The notes under the pieces were generated by a model. The model had not been told where the DNA came from. It was given only the letters and a program-made list of their open reading frames with translations, and made no database searches. Positions 43,173 to 55,373 of a stretch of DNA of 64,000 nt are shown here, one piece after another. The position numbers and the translations under genes were made by a program. How positions within the stretch are numbered: position 1 is the stretch's first letter; each line of letters begins with the position of its first letter. This DNA is from Pseudoalteromonas sp. H71 (GTDB lineage: Bacteria > Pseudomonadota > Gammaproteobacteria > Enterobacterales > Alteromonadaceae), in assembly GCF_001468485.1 (NCBI RefSeq), contig NZ_LODI01000005.1:45190-109189 (forward strand), in the 5' to 3' direction.

Positions 43173-45020
43173 ATGTCAGCAATTTACATAGCCGGTATCG
43201 CACTTTGCTCTGTGCTTGCCCAATGGGTGGCCTGGGCATTTAGAGTACCCGCTATTCTTTTTTTATTGCTCACTGGCCTCTTACTTGGGCCATTTAGTGG
43301 TGTTTTAGACCCTGATGCACTTTTAGGCGACTTACTTTTTCCAGTTGTGTCATTGAGTGTGGCTGTTATTTTATTTGAAGGTGCTCTTACTCTTCACTTT
43401 AGAGAGCTAAAAGGGATTAGTAAAGTAGTCAGAAACCTTTGCTCCATTGGTATGATTGCAACCTGTGTTGTTATTAGTTTAAGTGCTTATTGGTTACTTG
43501 AGCTCAATTGGCGAGTTGCTGCGGTGCTTGGCGCTGTTTTGGTTGTAACGGGCCCTACAGTAATAGCACCGTTATTAAATTCCATGCGCCCGACTCAAGA
43601 CATAGACCGCATTTTACGCTGGGAAGGAATTGTTATTGACCCTATCGGGGCATTATTTGCTGTACTGGTTTTTGAAGCTGTCATGCTTGTTGGGCAAGGA
43701 GAAGTATTAAGCCATACTGTTATCGCCTTAGTTAAAACAGTGGGTGTTGGCTTAACAATAGGTGTTGTAGCTGGCTGGGTGACAACCCAATTAATGCGCC
43801 GTGAGTGGCTACCGTTTGAATTACATAAATTTGGTATTTTAGCACTGGTATTAATCAGTTTTTCTGTATCAAATTACTTAAGCCACGAGTCAGGCTTACT
43901 GGCAGTTACTGTGTTTGGCATTTGGCTTGCTAATCAAGACGACTTAGAAATAGATTCTGTTTTAGAGTTTAAAGAAGACTTGTCGATGATACTTATCTCA
44001 ACATTGTTTATCTTACTCGCAGCCCGTCTACAGCTTTCCGATTTAATGATGTTAGACAGTGATGTATTTATATTTTTAGCAATTGTGTTATTCGTAGCAC
44101 GCCCTTTATGTATTGCTATCTCAACGTTTGGCACAGACCTGCCAATTAAGTCTCGCTTAGTGCTCGCTTGGATTGCACCAAGGGGTATTGTAGCCGCAGC
44201 AGTTGGCTCGGTGTTTGCGCTGAGTATGATGGAAGCAGGTGTGGCCGATGCAGAAAAAATAGTCCCTCTTATATTTACCGTTATTATTATCACTGTGGTA
44301 CTACAAAGCCTAACGGCTATACCTGTGGCTAAGCTACTCGGTGTGCGCCAACCATCGCCTAATACTATATTAATCATTGGGGCTAACCATGTGTCACGTG
44401 CAATAGGACGTGGTTTGAAAGAGCAAAATATTCCTGTACACCTTTCAGATCCAGCCTGGGAGAACTGCAAAATGGCGCGCATGGATGGCCTACCTTGCTA
44501 CTACGGTAATCCACAATCAGAGCACGCTGAACGATACTTACCGCTCACCACTATTCGAAGTGTTTTAGCGCTTTCACCAAACCGTCACCATAATGCGTTA
44601 GGTGTGCAATACTTTTCTCATTTACTCAATGAAAAAAACGTGTTTTCGCTACGCTCATCGACAACACATGCTAAAGCCAACAAAGACAGTGCAACTTTTT
44701 TATCGCGTCAAATTTTATTTGGTGATGAAGGCTCATATGCTCGTTTAAGCAGCGTGATTGCTAAAGGCGGAAAAGTGAGTGCTACACGTATTTCAGATGA
44801 GTTTAGTTGGGAGCAATACCAAGAAATGAACCCTGAGGCTATTCCTTTGTTTATTCTTAAAGGGGATAAAGACAGCGATGACGATACACCAGCTAAAGTA
44901 ACACCATTTACAATTAATATGGAAAAACCACCACAAGAAGGTGAGCGAATTGTTGCATTGCAACCACCAAAAATGTCGTTATTAAAAGACCCGCAGCCTA
45001 AAGACAAAGAACAAAGTTAA
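43173..45020 (+). CDS. CPA1/NhaP-type cation:proton antiporter with C-terminal nucleotide-binding domain
   Basis: 615 residues. About 12-13 membrane helices over residues 5-400 with the Na+/H+ exchanger pattern, including VVTGPTVIAPLL and LAWIAPRGIVAAA. A Rossmann-type TrkA-N/RCK-like domain follows (TILIIGANHVSRAIGRGLKE), then a hydrophilic tail to 615. It is probably a monovalent cation (Na+ or K+)/H+ antiporter gated by nucleotide, important for a marine bacterium. The ATG has AAGGAA about 12 nt upstream. It is monocistronic with its own terminator. Ion preference cannot be read from the sequence. Confidence 0.88.
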   Translation: MSAIYIAGIALCSVLAQWVAWAFRVPAILFLLLTGLLLGPFSGVLDPDALLGDLLFPVVSLSVAVILFEGALTLHFRELKGISKVVRNLCSIGMIATCVVISLSAYWLLELNWRVAAVLGAVLVVTGPTVIAPLLNSMRPTQDIDRILRWEGIVIDPIGALFAVLVFEAVMLVGQGEVLSHTVIALVKTVGVGLTIGVVAGWVTTQLMRREWLPFELHKFGILALVLISFSVSNYLSHESGLLAVTVFGIWLANQDDLEIDSVLEFKEDLSMILISTLFILLAARLQLSDLMMLDSDVFIFLAIVLFVARPLCIAISTFGTDLPIKSRLVLAWIAPRGIVAAAVGSVFALSMMEAGVADAEKIVPLIFTVIIITVVLQSLTAIPVAKLLGVRQPSPNTILIIGANHVSRAIGRGLKEQNIPVHLSDPAWENCKMARMDGLPCYYGNPQSEHAERYLPLTTIRSVLALSPNRHHNALGVQYFSHLLNEKNVFSLRSSTTHAKANKDSATFLSRQILFGDEGSYARLSSVIAKGGKVSATRISDEFSWEQYQEMNPEAIPLFILKGDKDSDDDTPAKVTPFTINMEKPPQEGERIVALQPPKMSLLKDPQPKDKEQS

Positions 45021-45039
45021 ATAAAGTAATTTCCACAAA

Positions 45040-45066
45040 AAAAGCCCTAATTATGTTAGGGCTTTT
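45040..45066. terminator. Bidirectional terminator after the antiporter gene
   Basis: AAAAGCCCTAA / TTAGGGCTTTT with a 5-nt loop, 20 nt past the stop. It also faces the convergent Sel1-repeat gene. Confidence 0.88.
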
Positions 45067-45117
45067 GTTTTGTTAGATTTACAGTAACGCTTAATTAAGG
45101 TTTACTGCAGATTGCTA

Positions 45118-45756
45118 TTACATAGGTAACCGTGCACGCTCTACGACACTATTTGGCATTTTTTGAGCCAGCTTTGTTAAGGCGCTTTCAATTTTCTTAT
45201 GCGTTGCTTTATCTGCCACCATAGAATTAAATAACCAGCGGTACGCATCTTCAAAATCGCGTGGACTACCATAGCCATCATTAAACAACTTCACTAATCG
45301 TAGCTGCGCTTTTAAATTACCTTGCGCTGAAGCCTCGCGTAAATAGGTAATTGCCATTGCTTTATCTTGCTGCACTAACCTTCCAGTATCGTAATAGCGA
45401 CCTAACTGCTCAAGCGCTGCCGCTAAACCTTGCTCAGCAGACTTTCTCATATAATACACACCTAGCTCTACGTTTCGCTCAACACACACGTTATAAGCAA
45501 GCATGTCGCCATATAAAAACTGATACGAAGGCAATGCCATTTTATTGGCTCGCGCTTCAATATCTTGAACTAGCTGGCAATCATCTGCCTTTACACGCTG
45601 CAAATGCACATTTTTATTTATAAGCGCGATAAGCTCTGACTCAGTGTATAACGGCACTGCGGCAGGCGATTCATCCGCTAACGTATTGGAAGATATAAAT
45701 AAAGATACTGGCACTAACGATACAGCTAATACTGAATTTCTTAAAAATAGACGCAT
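45118..45756 (-). CDS. Exported Sel1-repeat (TPR-like) protein
   Basis: About 212 residues. The signal peptide (MRLFLRNSVLAVSLVPVSLF) is followed by Sel1-like repeats (YYMRKSAEQGLAAALEQLGR, then AITYLREASAQGNLKAQLRL). Such repeats mediate protein contacts. The open frame reaches 45825, but that puts 23 residues before a perfectly good signal peptide. The ATG at 45756 is chosen. It is probably periplasmic; specific role unknown. Cysteines in DDCQLV and YNVCVER may pair. Confidence 0.8.
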   Translation of the reverse strand: MRLFLRNSVLAVSLVPVSLFISSNTLADESPAAVPLYTESELIALINKNVHLQRVKADDCQLVQDIEARANKMALPSYQFLYGDMLAYNVCVERNVELGVYYMRKSAEQGLAAALEQLGRYYDTGRLVQQDKAMAITYLREASAQGNLKAQLRLVKLFNDGYGSPRDFEDAYRWLFNSMVADKATHKKIESALTKLAQKMPNSVVERARLPM

Positions 45757-45825
45757 ATTCACCACGTGCAAAAATAATCTTACCAAATAATATACAAAGA
45801 TCGTTCCAAGGTGAATTTTAGACAC

Positions 45826-45853
45826 AAAAAAAGCTGCATTAAGCAGCTTTTTT
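45826..45853 (-). terminator. Terminator of purA
   Basis: GCTGC / GCAGC with flanking 7-A and 6-T tracts and a 5-nt loop, immediately after the purA stop. Confidence 0.9.
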
Positions 45854-45866
45854 ACATTTTAGGTTA

Positions 45867-47201
<1,335 letters not shown>

Positions 47202-47341
47202 TTAGGACGAGATTTTACCAGAAAACCCAAGTAAAGATCACCCCTGTTCAGCTTATTTTTTCTGCGAAGAATTATTAAATTAAAATATGAGTAGATAACC
47301 ACATATATAACAGTGATTTAAAGTTCTAGATTGTATTTAAC

Positions 47342-47368
47342 AAAAAGCCCCGCATGTGCGAGGCTTTA
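47342..47368 (-). terminator. Terminator of hflC
   Basis: AAAGCC-C-CGCA / TGCG-A-GGCTTT, one mismatch, with a T tract on the minus strand, 25 nt beyond the hflC stop. Confidence 0.8.
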
Positions 47369-47392
47369 TATTTTAAAAGTAAAAAATATAGT

Positions 47393-48271
47393 CTACTGCG
47401 CTTTAGCGCCTTTCATATACTGGAAGAAGTCACTGTCTGGTGAAAGTACCATAACGTCTTGCTTACCTTTAAATGTTTTCTTATACGCTTCTAAAGAACG
47501 TACAAAGCTAAAAAACTCTGGATCTTTGTTATACGCATTTGCATAAATAGCCGCAGCATCTGCATCACCTTGACCACGCACTGAACGAGAATTACGCTCA
47601 GCGTCTGCAAGCATAACCGTTACTCGACGGTCAACGCTTGCACGAATAGTCTCTGCTTTTTCCTGACCTTCAGAGCGGTGTTCTTTAGCAACAGCAGTAC
47701 GCTCAGCACGCATACGTTGATAAATTGAACTACTTACTTCTTGAGGTAAGTTAATTTGCTTAACACGTACATCAAGCACCTCAATGCCTAACTCTCGAGC
47801 ACTCTCAGATGCTTGAACTAATGCCTCTTCCATAAGCTCACTTCGCTCACCCGATACAATTTCACGAATTGTACGTGTACCAAAGTTAGTACGAAGGCCA
47901 TTGTTAACCTTTTGCTCAAGTAGCGTTTCAGCATATTGCTTATCGCCACGGGCACGCAGGTAAAAAGCACTAAAGTCATTAACGCGCCATTTAACAAACG
48001 AATCAACAATTAAGTCTTTTTTCTCACTCGTAACAAAACGATCCGGCGTACCATCTAGCGTTTGTATACGCGCATCAATACGACGTACTTGGCTAAAAAA
48101 TGGGACTTTCAAATGCAGACCCGGGCCATAAACAACCGCTTGATCATCGTTATCTTTTTGTACTTTACTAAACAATAGCACAATTGCTTTTTGCCCTTCA
48201 GGTACAACAAATACCGACGAGAAAGACATCACAATGGCAACTAGTAATATTACTAAACTAAAATTTTTCAT
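47393..48271 (-). CDS. hflC: HflC, FtsH-protease modulator
   Basis: 292 residues. One N-terminal membrane anchor (about 4-22) is followed by an SPFH/band-7 domain (VPEGQKAIVLLFSKV, then RMRAERTAVAKEHRSEGQEK). With HflK it forms the large periplasmic cage around FtsH that restrains membrane-protein proteolysis. It lies 14 nt after hflK in the same operon. Confidence 0.95.
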   Translation of the reverse strand: MKNFSLVILLVAIVMSFSSVFVVPEGQKAIVLLFSKVQKDNDDQAVVYGPGLHLKVPFFSQVRRIDARIQTLDGTPDRFVTSEKKDLIVDSFVKWRVNDFSAFYLRARGDKQYAETLLEQKVNNGLRTNFGTRTIREIVSGERSELMEEALVQASESARELGIEVLDVRVKQINLPQEVSSSIYQRMRAERTAVAKEHRSEGQEKAETIRASVDRRVTVMLADAERNSRSVRGQGDADAAAIYANAYNKDPEFFSFVRSLEAYKKTFKGKQDVMVLSPDSDFFQYMKGAKAQ

Positions 48272-48285
48272 TATGCTTATCTCCC

Positions 48286-49446
48286 CTAGTTAAAGCGATC
48301 GTTGTTAAAGCGGTCATTGCTGCTATTAACGGTGCTATTACGTGATGTATTTACTTTGTTCCTTAAGTCTTGAATGTCACTTGAGCTTGGTAGTGCAACA
48401 CGTGTTGCTGTGCCTTGCTTTTCCATGATTTTATCAAGAGGTAAGTACATCATGTTATTACCACCCTTCACATCAACTAACACCTTAGAACTACTGCCTA
48501 ACACTTCTTCCATTGCATCAATGTATAAGCGTTCGCGGGTTACTTCTTTAGCCGCTAGATACTCCGGTAATAGTTTCTCAAAACGAGCAACCTCACCTTG
48601 TGCTTCTAATGTAATGCGCTCTTGGTAACCTTCAGCTTCTTGCGTCATACGTGTTACTTGACCACGTGCACGCGGTTCAATTTCACGCGCATATGCTTCT
48701 GCTTCACGGATGAAACGTTCTTCATCTTCTTGTGCTGCAATCGCATCATCAAACGCATCTTTAACTTCAGTCGGTGGACGAGAATCTTTAAAGTTAACAT
48801 CAGTAACAATTAAACCAAGATTGTATGGTTCGATTACCTTGTTAAGCTCATCCCATGTATTTTGACGCACCACTTCACGGCCGTTGGTTAAAACTTGGTC
48901 CATTTTTGCATGACCAACAACATAACGTAGTGCACTATCTAACGCTTCTTCTAAGCTGCTATCAGCATTCGTTACGCTAAACTTGTAAAGGTATGGGTCA
49001 ATAACACGGTATTGCACCTGAAACTCAACGCTTACCACGTTTTCATCTTCAGTAAGCATAAAACCAGACGCCGACAGTGAACGAACGGCTTCAATATCAA
49101 CTGGGATAACCGTTTCAATAAATGTCATTTTCCAACGCAGGCCTGGTTCAGCAATTCGGTCATACTTACCAAATTGTAAAACAACACCACGTTCGGCTTC
49201 TTTAACCGTGTAAATACCACTTAACGCCCACACAATAGCAGCGATAATGAGGATAAATGAAATACCGGCTCCGCCAAGTCCGCCACCGCTTCCATTGCCG
49301 GATTTTTTACCGCCAAATAAGCTGCCGAACTTGTTACTAAACTTGCGGAACACCTCGTCTAAATCAGGTGGGCCTTGATCACGTCCGCCTTTATTGTTCC
49401 ACGGATCTTTGTCATTGCCATTATTACCCGGTTCATTCCAGGCCAT
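48286..49446 (-). CDS. hflK: HflK, FtsH-protease modulator
   Basis: 386 residues. The Gly/Asn-rich cytoplasmic N-terminus (MAWNEPGNNGNDKDPWNN) has the HflK pattern. It is followed by one membrane helix (about 62-84), the SPFH domain, then a long helical part and an Asn/Ser-rich tail ending in NDRFNNDRFN. It partners with HflC. It is separated by 106 nt from hflX, so a promoter in that gap is possible. Confidence 0.95.
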   Translation of the reverse strand: MAWNEPGNNGNDKDPWNNKGGRDQGPPDLDEVFRKFSNKFGSLFGGKKSGNGSGGGLGGAGISFILIIAAIVWALSGIYTVKEAERGVVLQFGKYDRIAEPGLRWKMTFIETVIPVDIEAVRSLSASGFMLTEDENVVSVEFQVQYRVIDPYLYKFSVTNADSSLEEALDSALRYVVGHAKMDQVLTNGREVVRQNTWDELNKVIEPYNLGLIVTDVNFKDSRPPTEVKDAFDDAIAAQEDEERFIREAEAYAREIEPRARGQVTRMTQEAEGYQERITLEAQGEVARFEKLLPEYLAAKEVTRERLYIDAMEEVLGSSSKVLVDVKGGNNMMYLPLDKIMEKQGTATRVALPSSSDIQDLRNKVNTSRNSTVNSSNDRFNNDRFN

Positions 49447-49552
49447 AGCTATACTCCATTGTTATCTAAATAAATTAGGAAATTGTGTTAAATCTATCAA
49501 ATCTACCGCGTTTCTCATACAAAAACCGACATTTAAACGTCAATTTTTAGTC

Positions 49553-50836
49553 TTAGTTGATAAAACCAACAATTTCAGGACCAAATTCTTTAATTAAGCG
49601 ATTCCATTCAACCATTGGCATCCTAACATCTAGCAGCCAATTACCTTGTTCATCAAATCGCTCTTCATGCACCGCATTTAAGCTAAACAGTGAAGCCCTT
49701 AAACGCCCGTATAAAGGGGTTAATAAAAGCGTTTCACTAAACATTTTTTTAGCAAGCAACTCACTAATGGCTTCGCTTAGTAATTCACACCCTTCACCTG
49801 TTTGTGCAGACAACCATACTCTTATAGGTTGGCCTTCACTATCTCGATCAATACGCGGAGCAACATTATCAAGCGCGTCAATTTTATTATAAATTAATAG
49901 CTGCGGGACGTCATCGGCTTCAATCTCTTTAAGCACCGATTGCACTTGCTCAATATTTTCTTTAATTCGCGAATCAGCAGCATCTATTACATGTAGCTGT
50001 AAATCGGCTTCACGTGTTTCGGTTAATGTAGCTTTAAATGCAGCCACTAAATCATGAGGTAAATGACGAATAAAGCCCACGGTATCAGCTAAAATCACTT
50101 GACCAACATCACCCAACTCAAGTTTACGTAAAGTTGGATCAAGCGTCGCGAAAAGCTGGTCGGCAGCATATACCTCAGAGTCCGTTATACGATTAAATAA
50201 TGTAGATTTACCCGCATTTGTGTAACCAACTAACGATACCGTTGGAATTTCATTACGATTACGCGCACGTCTGCCTTGCTCACGTTGAACAGCCACTTTT
50301 TGTAATCGCGCTCGAATACTTTGAATACGTACACGTAATAAACGTCTATCTGTTTCTAGTTGAGTTTCACCTGGTCCACGTAAACCAATACCGCCCTTTT
50401 GACGTTCAAGGTGGGTCCAACCTCGGATCAGCCGAGTAGACATGTGACGAAGTTGTGCCAATTCAACCTGAAGTTTACCCTCATGGGTACGTGCACGCTG
50501 AGCAAAAATATCAAGAATAAGGGTCGTTCTATCAAGCACACGACACTCACAAACACGCTCTAAATTACGTTCTTGTGACGGTCTGAGTTGATGATTAAAA
50601 ATAACGACATCTGCATTGTGGATTTTGACAATCTCAGCTATTTCTTCTGCTTTACCGGTACCGACGAATAGTTTCGGATGTGGTGCTTGACGGCTGCCTT
50701 GCACAACCGCCAAACTACTAACACCAGCAGAAGATACCAACATTTCTAATTCATGAAGATCTTCACGATCCCCTTCTTTAGGTAAGTCGATATGAACTAA
50801 AATTGCCTGTTCGCCGGATTCATAGCGGTCAAACAA
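49553..50836 (-). CDS. hflX: Ribosome-associated GTPase HflX
   Basis: 427 residues. N-terminal HflX domain (AVVQGSRQAPHPKLFVGTGK, QRARTHEGKLQVELAQLRH, GGIGLRGPGETQLETDRR). Obg-like GTPase domain with P-loop GYTNAGKSTLFN, switch DPTLRK, DTVGF and NKID. It splits or rescues stalled ribosomes under stress. The start is TTG at 50836 with AGGAG 8 nt upstream; the nearby ATG at 50841 is out of frame. It lies 15 nt after hfq. Confidence 0.95.
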   Translation of the reverse strand: MFDRYESGEQAILVHIDLPKEGDREDLHELEMLVSSAGVSSLAVVQGSRQAPHPKLFVGTGKAEEIAEIVKIHNADVVIFNHQLRPSQERNLERVCECRVLDRTTLILDIFAQRARTHEGKLQVELAQLRHMSTRLIRGWTHLERQKGGIGLRGPGETQLETDRRLLRVRIQSIRARLQKVAVQREQGRRARNRNEIPTVSLVGYTNAGKSTLFNRITDSEVYAADQLFATLDPTLRKLELGDVGQVILADTVGFIRHLPHDLVAAFKATLTETREADLQLHVIDAADSRIKENIEQVQSVLKEIEADDVPQLLIYNKIDALDNVAPRIDRDSEGQPIRVWLSAQTGEGCELLSEAISELLAKKMFSETLLLTPLYGRLRASLFSLNAVHEERFDEQGNWLLDVRMPMVEWNRLIKEFGPEIVGFIN

Positions 50837-50851
50837 GCATTACGCTCCTAA

Positions 50852-51115
50852 TTAAAAGTTTCCAGCTTCTGGTTCTTCAGTGTCATCGCTCCCTTGAACA
50901 CCTTGGAAGTTGACTGCGCGAGCAGGTACAACTGTTGAAATTGCGTGTTTGTAAACCATTTGGTTTACCGTGTTTTCAAGTAAAATAACAAATTGATCAA
51001 ATGACTGGATTTTACCTTGTAATTTTATGCCATTAACCAAAAAGATTGATACCGGAATGCGCTCACGACGTAGTGCATTCAAAAATGGGTCTTGTAACGA
51101 TTGGCCTTTTGCCAT
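50852..51115 (-). CDS. hfq: RNA chaperone Hfq
   Basis: 87 residues. Sm1 and Sm2 motifs are intact: [20 protein letters not shown] and [13 protein letters not shown] (YKH box), with the usual rim and proximal residues. The C-terminal tail after about residue 70 is short and acidic ([12 protein letters not shown]), much shorter than in E. coli. It mediates sRNA-mRNA pairing. It lies between miaA and hflX as in most gammaproteobacteria. Confidence 0.97.
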   Translation of the reverse strand: MAKGQSLQDPFLNALRRERIPVSIFLVNGIKLQGKIQSFDQFVILLENTVNQMVYKHAISTVVPARAVNFQGVQGSDDTEEPEAGNF

Positions 51116-51196
51116 GTTATTCTTCCTTCGTTCTAGGTGTTATTATAATTAAGTGGCTGAACTCATTTAATAAAGCTAAATCATATCCAACTACTA

Positions 51197-52123
51197 CTAG
51201 CTTAGCGAACTTACTACATGATGCAAGTTTTCTTCATCGCCGGTTGTTAACCAAGTAACATCAGGCCAACTTCTCAACCAGGTTAATTGACGCTTAGCCA
51301 ATTGCCGAGTTGCTGCAATACCTCGAAATACCATTTCATCATGACTTACTTCACCCGCAAGGTAATCCCACATCTGTCTATAGCCCACACAACGAATAGA
51401 AGGCATATTGTGGTGTAAATCTTTACGTAGATATAAGGCCGAAACTTCATTTTCAAACCCTTGATCTATCATTATTTTAAACCTTTCTTCAATTCGCTGG
51501 TGTAATTCACTTCGCTCTTGCGGCGCAATGGCAAATTGATGAAAAGTATACGGTAAAGGCGGCTGCTTTTGCTTTTGCAGTTCAGTCATTGTTTTACCGG
51601 TTAATCGATATACCTCTAGCGCACGGTTAATTCTTTGCGAGTCGTTTTTGCTCATTTTTTGTGCCGCTTGTGGATCTACCTTTACTAGTTCTTGGTACAA
51701 ATGTGGCCAGCCAAACTCACTAGCCTCTGATTCAAGTTGAGCCCTTATAGCCGGGTTTGCCTCAGGTAAAGGCGATAAACCATCTATAAGTGCTTTGAAG
51801 TACAGCATTGTACCTCCAACCAGTACAGGCACTTTTCCTTGTTGATGAAATTCATCAATTTTTTTTATTGCATCGCGTCTAAAATCTGCAACAGAATACG
51901 TTTCACTCGGGTCAAGCAGATCAATAAGATGATGTGGGGCGCGAGCTAATTCTTCTGCGTCAGGTTTTGCGGTGCCAATATCCATACCTTTATACACTAA
52001 TGCTGAATCGACGCTGATTATCTCTGTATTTAAGTGTTCACACAAAGAAATAGCCAATGCTGTTTTACCTGCAGCGGTGGGACCCATTAAAAATATAACT
52101 GGTAATTGACTCAACACGAACAC
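51197..52123 (-). CDS. miaA: tRNA dimethylallyltransferase MiaA
   Basis: About 308 residues. P-loop [11 protein letters not shown], catalytic [16 protein letters not shown] and the family segments [19 protein letters not shown] and [14 protein letters not shown]. It adds the isopentenyl group to A37 of tRNAs reading UNN codons. The start is not ATG: GTG at 52123 lies 1 nt after the mutL stop, while GTG at 52117 has AGGG about 5-6 nt upstream and may be the real one. It is coupled to mutL. Confidence 0.95.
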   Translation of the reverse strand: MFVLSQLPVIFLMGPTAAGKTALAISLCEHLNTEIISVDSALVYKGMDIGTAKPDAEELARAPHHLIDLLDPSETYSVADFRRDAIKKIDEFHQQGKVPVLVGGTMLYFKALIDGLSPLPEANPAIRAQLESEASEFGWPHLYQELVKVDPQAAQKMSKNDSQRINRALEVYRLTGKTMTELQKQKQPPLPYTFHQFAIAPQERSELHQRIEERFKIMIDQGFENEVSALYLRKDLHHNMPSIRCVGYRQMWDYLAGEVSHDEMVFRGIAATRQLAKRQLTWLRSWPDVTWLTTGDEENLHHVVSSLS

Positions 52124-52124
52124 C

Positions 52125-53966
52125 CTAATTTAATTGCGCTAAATACTGACTTAGCTCTATTTTAACTGCTTTTTCACGCAAGCGTTCAATAGTTTGCGGA
52201 TTATTTTGTAAGCGCATTTGTTGAGTTATAAATACATTGCTTGCATAAAAGCGCGGCGGTATACATTCAGCCTGCCATTTTAACCAGCTCTCTATGTTTT
52301 CAAGCGATTTTTTACACGCACTGAGCAGTTCGTCAACGGCATTACTTACATCAAGTAAATACAAGCATGAAGGCAACTTTTTAACCATAACAAATTGCTT
52401 TTCAATTACTAATTCAAAGCCTAGCAGCGTGAACCACGATTGCTGTGCTTCTATTAGTAAACAATCCTCTTTTGATAAATTAACCCGTACAGGCAATAAC
52501 AATGCTTTACCTTCAAGGCTCCCCAGCTCCTTAATTTGTTCATGCCAATCATCAACCAAGACGTATTTAAAATGTGAGCAATAAAGTTGCTGCTGGGCAC
52601 CAAAAACGCAATTTCCATCATTCAGGCTAATAATAGACACCCTATTCATAGTACTTTGCTTAGGTACTAATGAATCTTGCTGAGTGGTTTGCGCCACCGC
52701 ATCAAAGTGTGCTGCGTGTTGTTCACTCACTCCCTGATAAAACGCATTCACGTCTTGATGATTTGCACTGGATGGAGCCCTGTACTCACCACTACTATTT
52801 TTAGCCCCAGGAGCACCTGATGAGCCCGAACTAGCTGAGTAACTTGGTTGTAACTGAGACTTAGGATAGTCGAAATTGCCACTGGCTTCGTCTTTAAATG
52901 TTGACGAATGCACAGCATGAGTAAAGGGAGGAAAATGCTCATCCGTTGTCATTACTGCTTCATTGTTAAACTCACCTTGTAATGGCACTACTACTTGCTT
53001 AATAGCTTGCAATATAAAGTCGTGAACTAAACGGCCTTGGTGAAAACGTACCTCGTGTTTTGCTGGGTGCACATTTACATCAACTTGGCGTGGGTCAATA
53101 TCAATATAAATCACAAACCCAGGTAACTCTTGTACCCCACTCACTTCTTCAAACGCCTGACGAATAGCGTGTAATATTAGCTTATCGCGCATCATACGAT
53201 TATTTACGTACGTGTACTGTGTTGTATTAGCTGAGCCAACAGGTAAAACCCAGCCATGCAGTTGTAAACCAGCTTCTCCAGATTGGATATGGAGCCCTTG
53301 CTCTGCAAACGCTTTACCTGCAACTTGTGCAACACGCGTTATTGCTTGAGCGGGATCTGTTTTTGCACGGTATTGCCTAACTACTTTTTCGTTATGGGTC
53401 AACGTAATCGATACATCAAACCGGCTCAGCGCTATGCGCTTAATAAGCTCATCTATATGGGTAAACTCTGTTTTTTCGGTACGTAAAAATTTACGCCGTG
53501 CAGGGGTATTAAAAAATAAATCTTTAACCTCAATCGTTGTACCATCAGGATGGGCAATCGGCTTAACTTGTACAGCCATATCACGACCCTCTGCAAATGC
53601 TTGCCACGCAGCGTCTTGAGTTTTAGGTTTGGAGCTGAGTGTTAATCGCGATACTGAGCTAATAGAGGCCAATGCCTCGCCTCTAAAGCCAAGTGAGCAA
53701 ATATTTTCTAAATCATCAAGTGACTTTAGCTTGCTTGTTGCATGACGGGAAAGCGCCAGTGTGAGCTCTTCTTTACCTATGCCAGAGCCATTATCACGTA
53801 TACGAATTAGCTTATGACCGCCACGCTCTATATCAATTTGAATACGCGTTGCACCTGCATCAAGGCTATTTTCAACAAGCTCTTTTACTACCGACGCTGG
53901 GCGCTCAACCACTTCACCTGCGGCAATTTGGTTGGCTAAACGAGCGGGTAGTATTTCAATATTCAT
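52125..53966 (-). CDS. mutL: DNA mismatch repair protein MutL
   Basis: About 613 residues. The GHKL ATPase head has [24 protein letters not shown] and [12 protein letters not shown] Ser/Gln-rich linker (about 345-425) is followed by the C-terminal dimerisation domain. No metal-dependent endonuclease motif (DQHAAHERI) is visible, consistent with a MutH-type, methyl-directed system. The frame can open at a TTG (53981), but the ATG at 53966 has AGGA 6 nt upstream and gives the standard [20 protein letters not shown] start. Confidence 0.95.
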   Translation of the reverse strand: MNIEILPARLANQIAAGEVVERPASVVKELVENSLDAGATRIQIDIERGGHKLIRIRDNGSGIGKEELTLALSRHATSKLKSLDDLENICSLGFRGEALASISSVSRLTLSSKPKTQDAAWQAFAEGRDMAVQVKPIAHPDGTTIEVKDLFFNTPARRKFLRTEKTEFTHIDELIKRIALSRFDVSITLTHNEKVVRQYRAKTDPAQAITRVAQVAGKAFAEQGLHIQSGEAGLQLHGWVLPVGSANTTQYTYVNNRMMRDKLILHAIRQAFEEVSGVQELPGFVIYIDIDPRQVDVNVHPAKHEVRFHQGRLVHDFILQAIKQVVVPLQGEFNNEAVMTTDEHFPPFTHAVHSSTFKDEASGNFDYPKSQLQPSYSASSGSSGAPGAKNSSGEYRAPSSANHQDVNAFYQGVSEQHAAHFDAVAQTTQQDSLVPKQSTMNRVSIISLNDGNCVFGAQQQLYCSHFKYVLVDDWHEQIKELGSLEGKALLLPVRVNLSKEDCLLIEAQQSWFTLLGFELVIEKQFVMVKKLPSCLYLLDVSNAVDELLSACKKSLENIESWLKWQAECIPPRFYASNVFITQQMRLQNNPQTIERLREKAVKIELSQYLAQLN

Positions 53967-54002
53967 GATATTTCCTAGCAAACTGCATACTGATTTATGT
54001 GA

Positions 54003-55346
54003 TTAACTTTGCGGTATGTCGAGCTCTTGACCAATAAAAAGCGTGTTTGAGCTCAGCTTATTTACTTTTTTTATTTTACTGATGCTCACCCCATAGCGAT
54101 TTGCCAACATGCTTAAAGACTCACCCGGACGTACTTTATGTTTGGTGGGGTATTGCGACTTTAGTTTTGCAAACAACGAATCATCCGGTGGATTTTTCAA
54201 ATAGTAATTTTTAATGGACGTGAATATCGCTTTTGCTAACCGCTCTTGATGATTTGGACTTTTTAGTAATTTTTCTTCTCGAGGGTTAGATATAAACCCA
54301 GTTTCGACCAAAATAGACGGAATATCAGGCGACTTAAGTACAGACAAACTAGCATGCTGCGGGTCTTTTTTATGAAGTTTAGCAACTTTACGAAGTTCTT
54401 TAACCACTTCTTCGGCAACGTTTAAGCCGGTTTTCATTGAATGATCCATCGACATATCAAGCAATGCTTGCGCTAAGTATTTTTCGTTAGTGGCATCTTT
54501 GATTACATCAGCCGCACCACCCAGTAACTCAGAGTGTTTTTCCTTATCCTCTATCCATTTGGCCGTTTCAGAGTTGGCTCTACGCAGTGATAAAACCCAA
54601 ACGGATGCACCATTAGGGCCTGGGCTTGTGAAAGCATCAGCATGAATAGATACAAAAAAATCTGCTTTTTTCTGACGAGCTCGATGTGTACGTGTATTAA
54701 GTTTTACAAAGTAATCGCCGCTTCGTACCATTCGCGAAATCATGCCTCGTTCAGCGTCGATCATTCGCTCAAGGCGTTTAGCAATTTGCAATGTAATCGT
54801 CTTTTCATACGTACCAGATGGCCCTATTGAGCCAGGATCTTCACCGCCATGCCCTGCATCAATAGCAATTACAATATCTCGCTCTTGGCTAAGTTGGCGT
54901 TTTTTAGCAGCTTTTTGTGCAGGTGAAGGAACCACCTTAGGCTCACTTTTATTATACAAATCTACCACAAGCCTATTTTTGTAAGGCCCCGTAGGCGCAA
55001 GTGCAAAGAGTACCGGTTTTACAGGCTTGCTTAGTTCAAACACTAAGCGAACACTTTGTTTATTTTTAGGCTTTGAGTAACGTAATTTGCTAACAATCTG
55101 GTGCTTAGGTGGTACACCCGGTAGTATTTTAAGCTCTTTGGTGTTTTCTAAATCGACCACTAAACGGCTTGGGTTTTTAAGCATAAAGTAGCTAAAATCA
55201 GGTTTATCGTCTAAATCAAATACGACGCGTGTACTATCAGGAGATGGCCAAACACGTACACTATTTATTGTGTTTTGTGCCCACAAAGAAAAGCTCATGG
55301 TAAAAACCATGAGGTAAACTAATCGTTTAATTACACCTCGATTCAT
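54003..55346 (-). CDS. amiB: N-acetylmuramoyl-L-alanine amidase AmiB
   Basis: 447 residues: signal peptide (about 1-23), AMIN domain (about 27-125) for septal targeting, Amidase_3 catalytic domain with zinc ligands in AIDAGHGGEDPGS, SIHADAF and the catalytic Glu in LVETGFISN, then one LysM motif (about 402-445). It splits murein during daughter-cell separation, normally activated by EnvC. E. coli AmiB likewise ends with a LysM. It lies in the conserved tsaE-amiB-mutL order. Confidence 0.94.
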   Translation of the reverse strand: MNRGVIKRLVYLMVFTMSFSLWAQNTINSVRVWPSPDSTRVVFDLDDKPDFSYFMLKNPSRLVVDLENTKELKILPGVPPKHQIVSKLRYSKPKNKQSVRLVFELSKPVKPVLFALAPTGPYKNRLVVDLYNKSEPKVVPSPAQKAAKKRQLSQERDIVIAIDAGHGGEDPGSIGPSGTYEKTITLQIAKRLERMIDAERGMISRMVRSGDYFVKLNTRTHRARQKKADFFVSIHADAFTSPGPNGASVWVLSLRRANSETAKWIEDKEKHSELLGGAADVIKDATNEKYLAQALLDMSMDHSMKTGLNVAEEVVKELRKVAKLHKKDPQHASLSVLKSPDIPSILVETGFISNPREEKLLKSPNHQERLAKAIFTSIKNYYLKNPPDDSLFAKLKSQYPTKHKVRPGESLSMLANRYGVSISKIKKVNKLSSNTLFIGQELDIPQS

Positions 55347-55373
55347 TTGATAATTACTGCCTTCACTATTTTA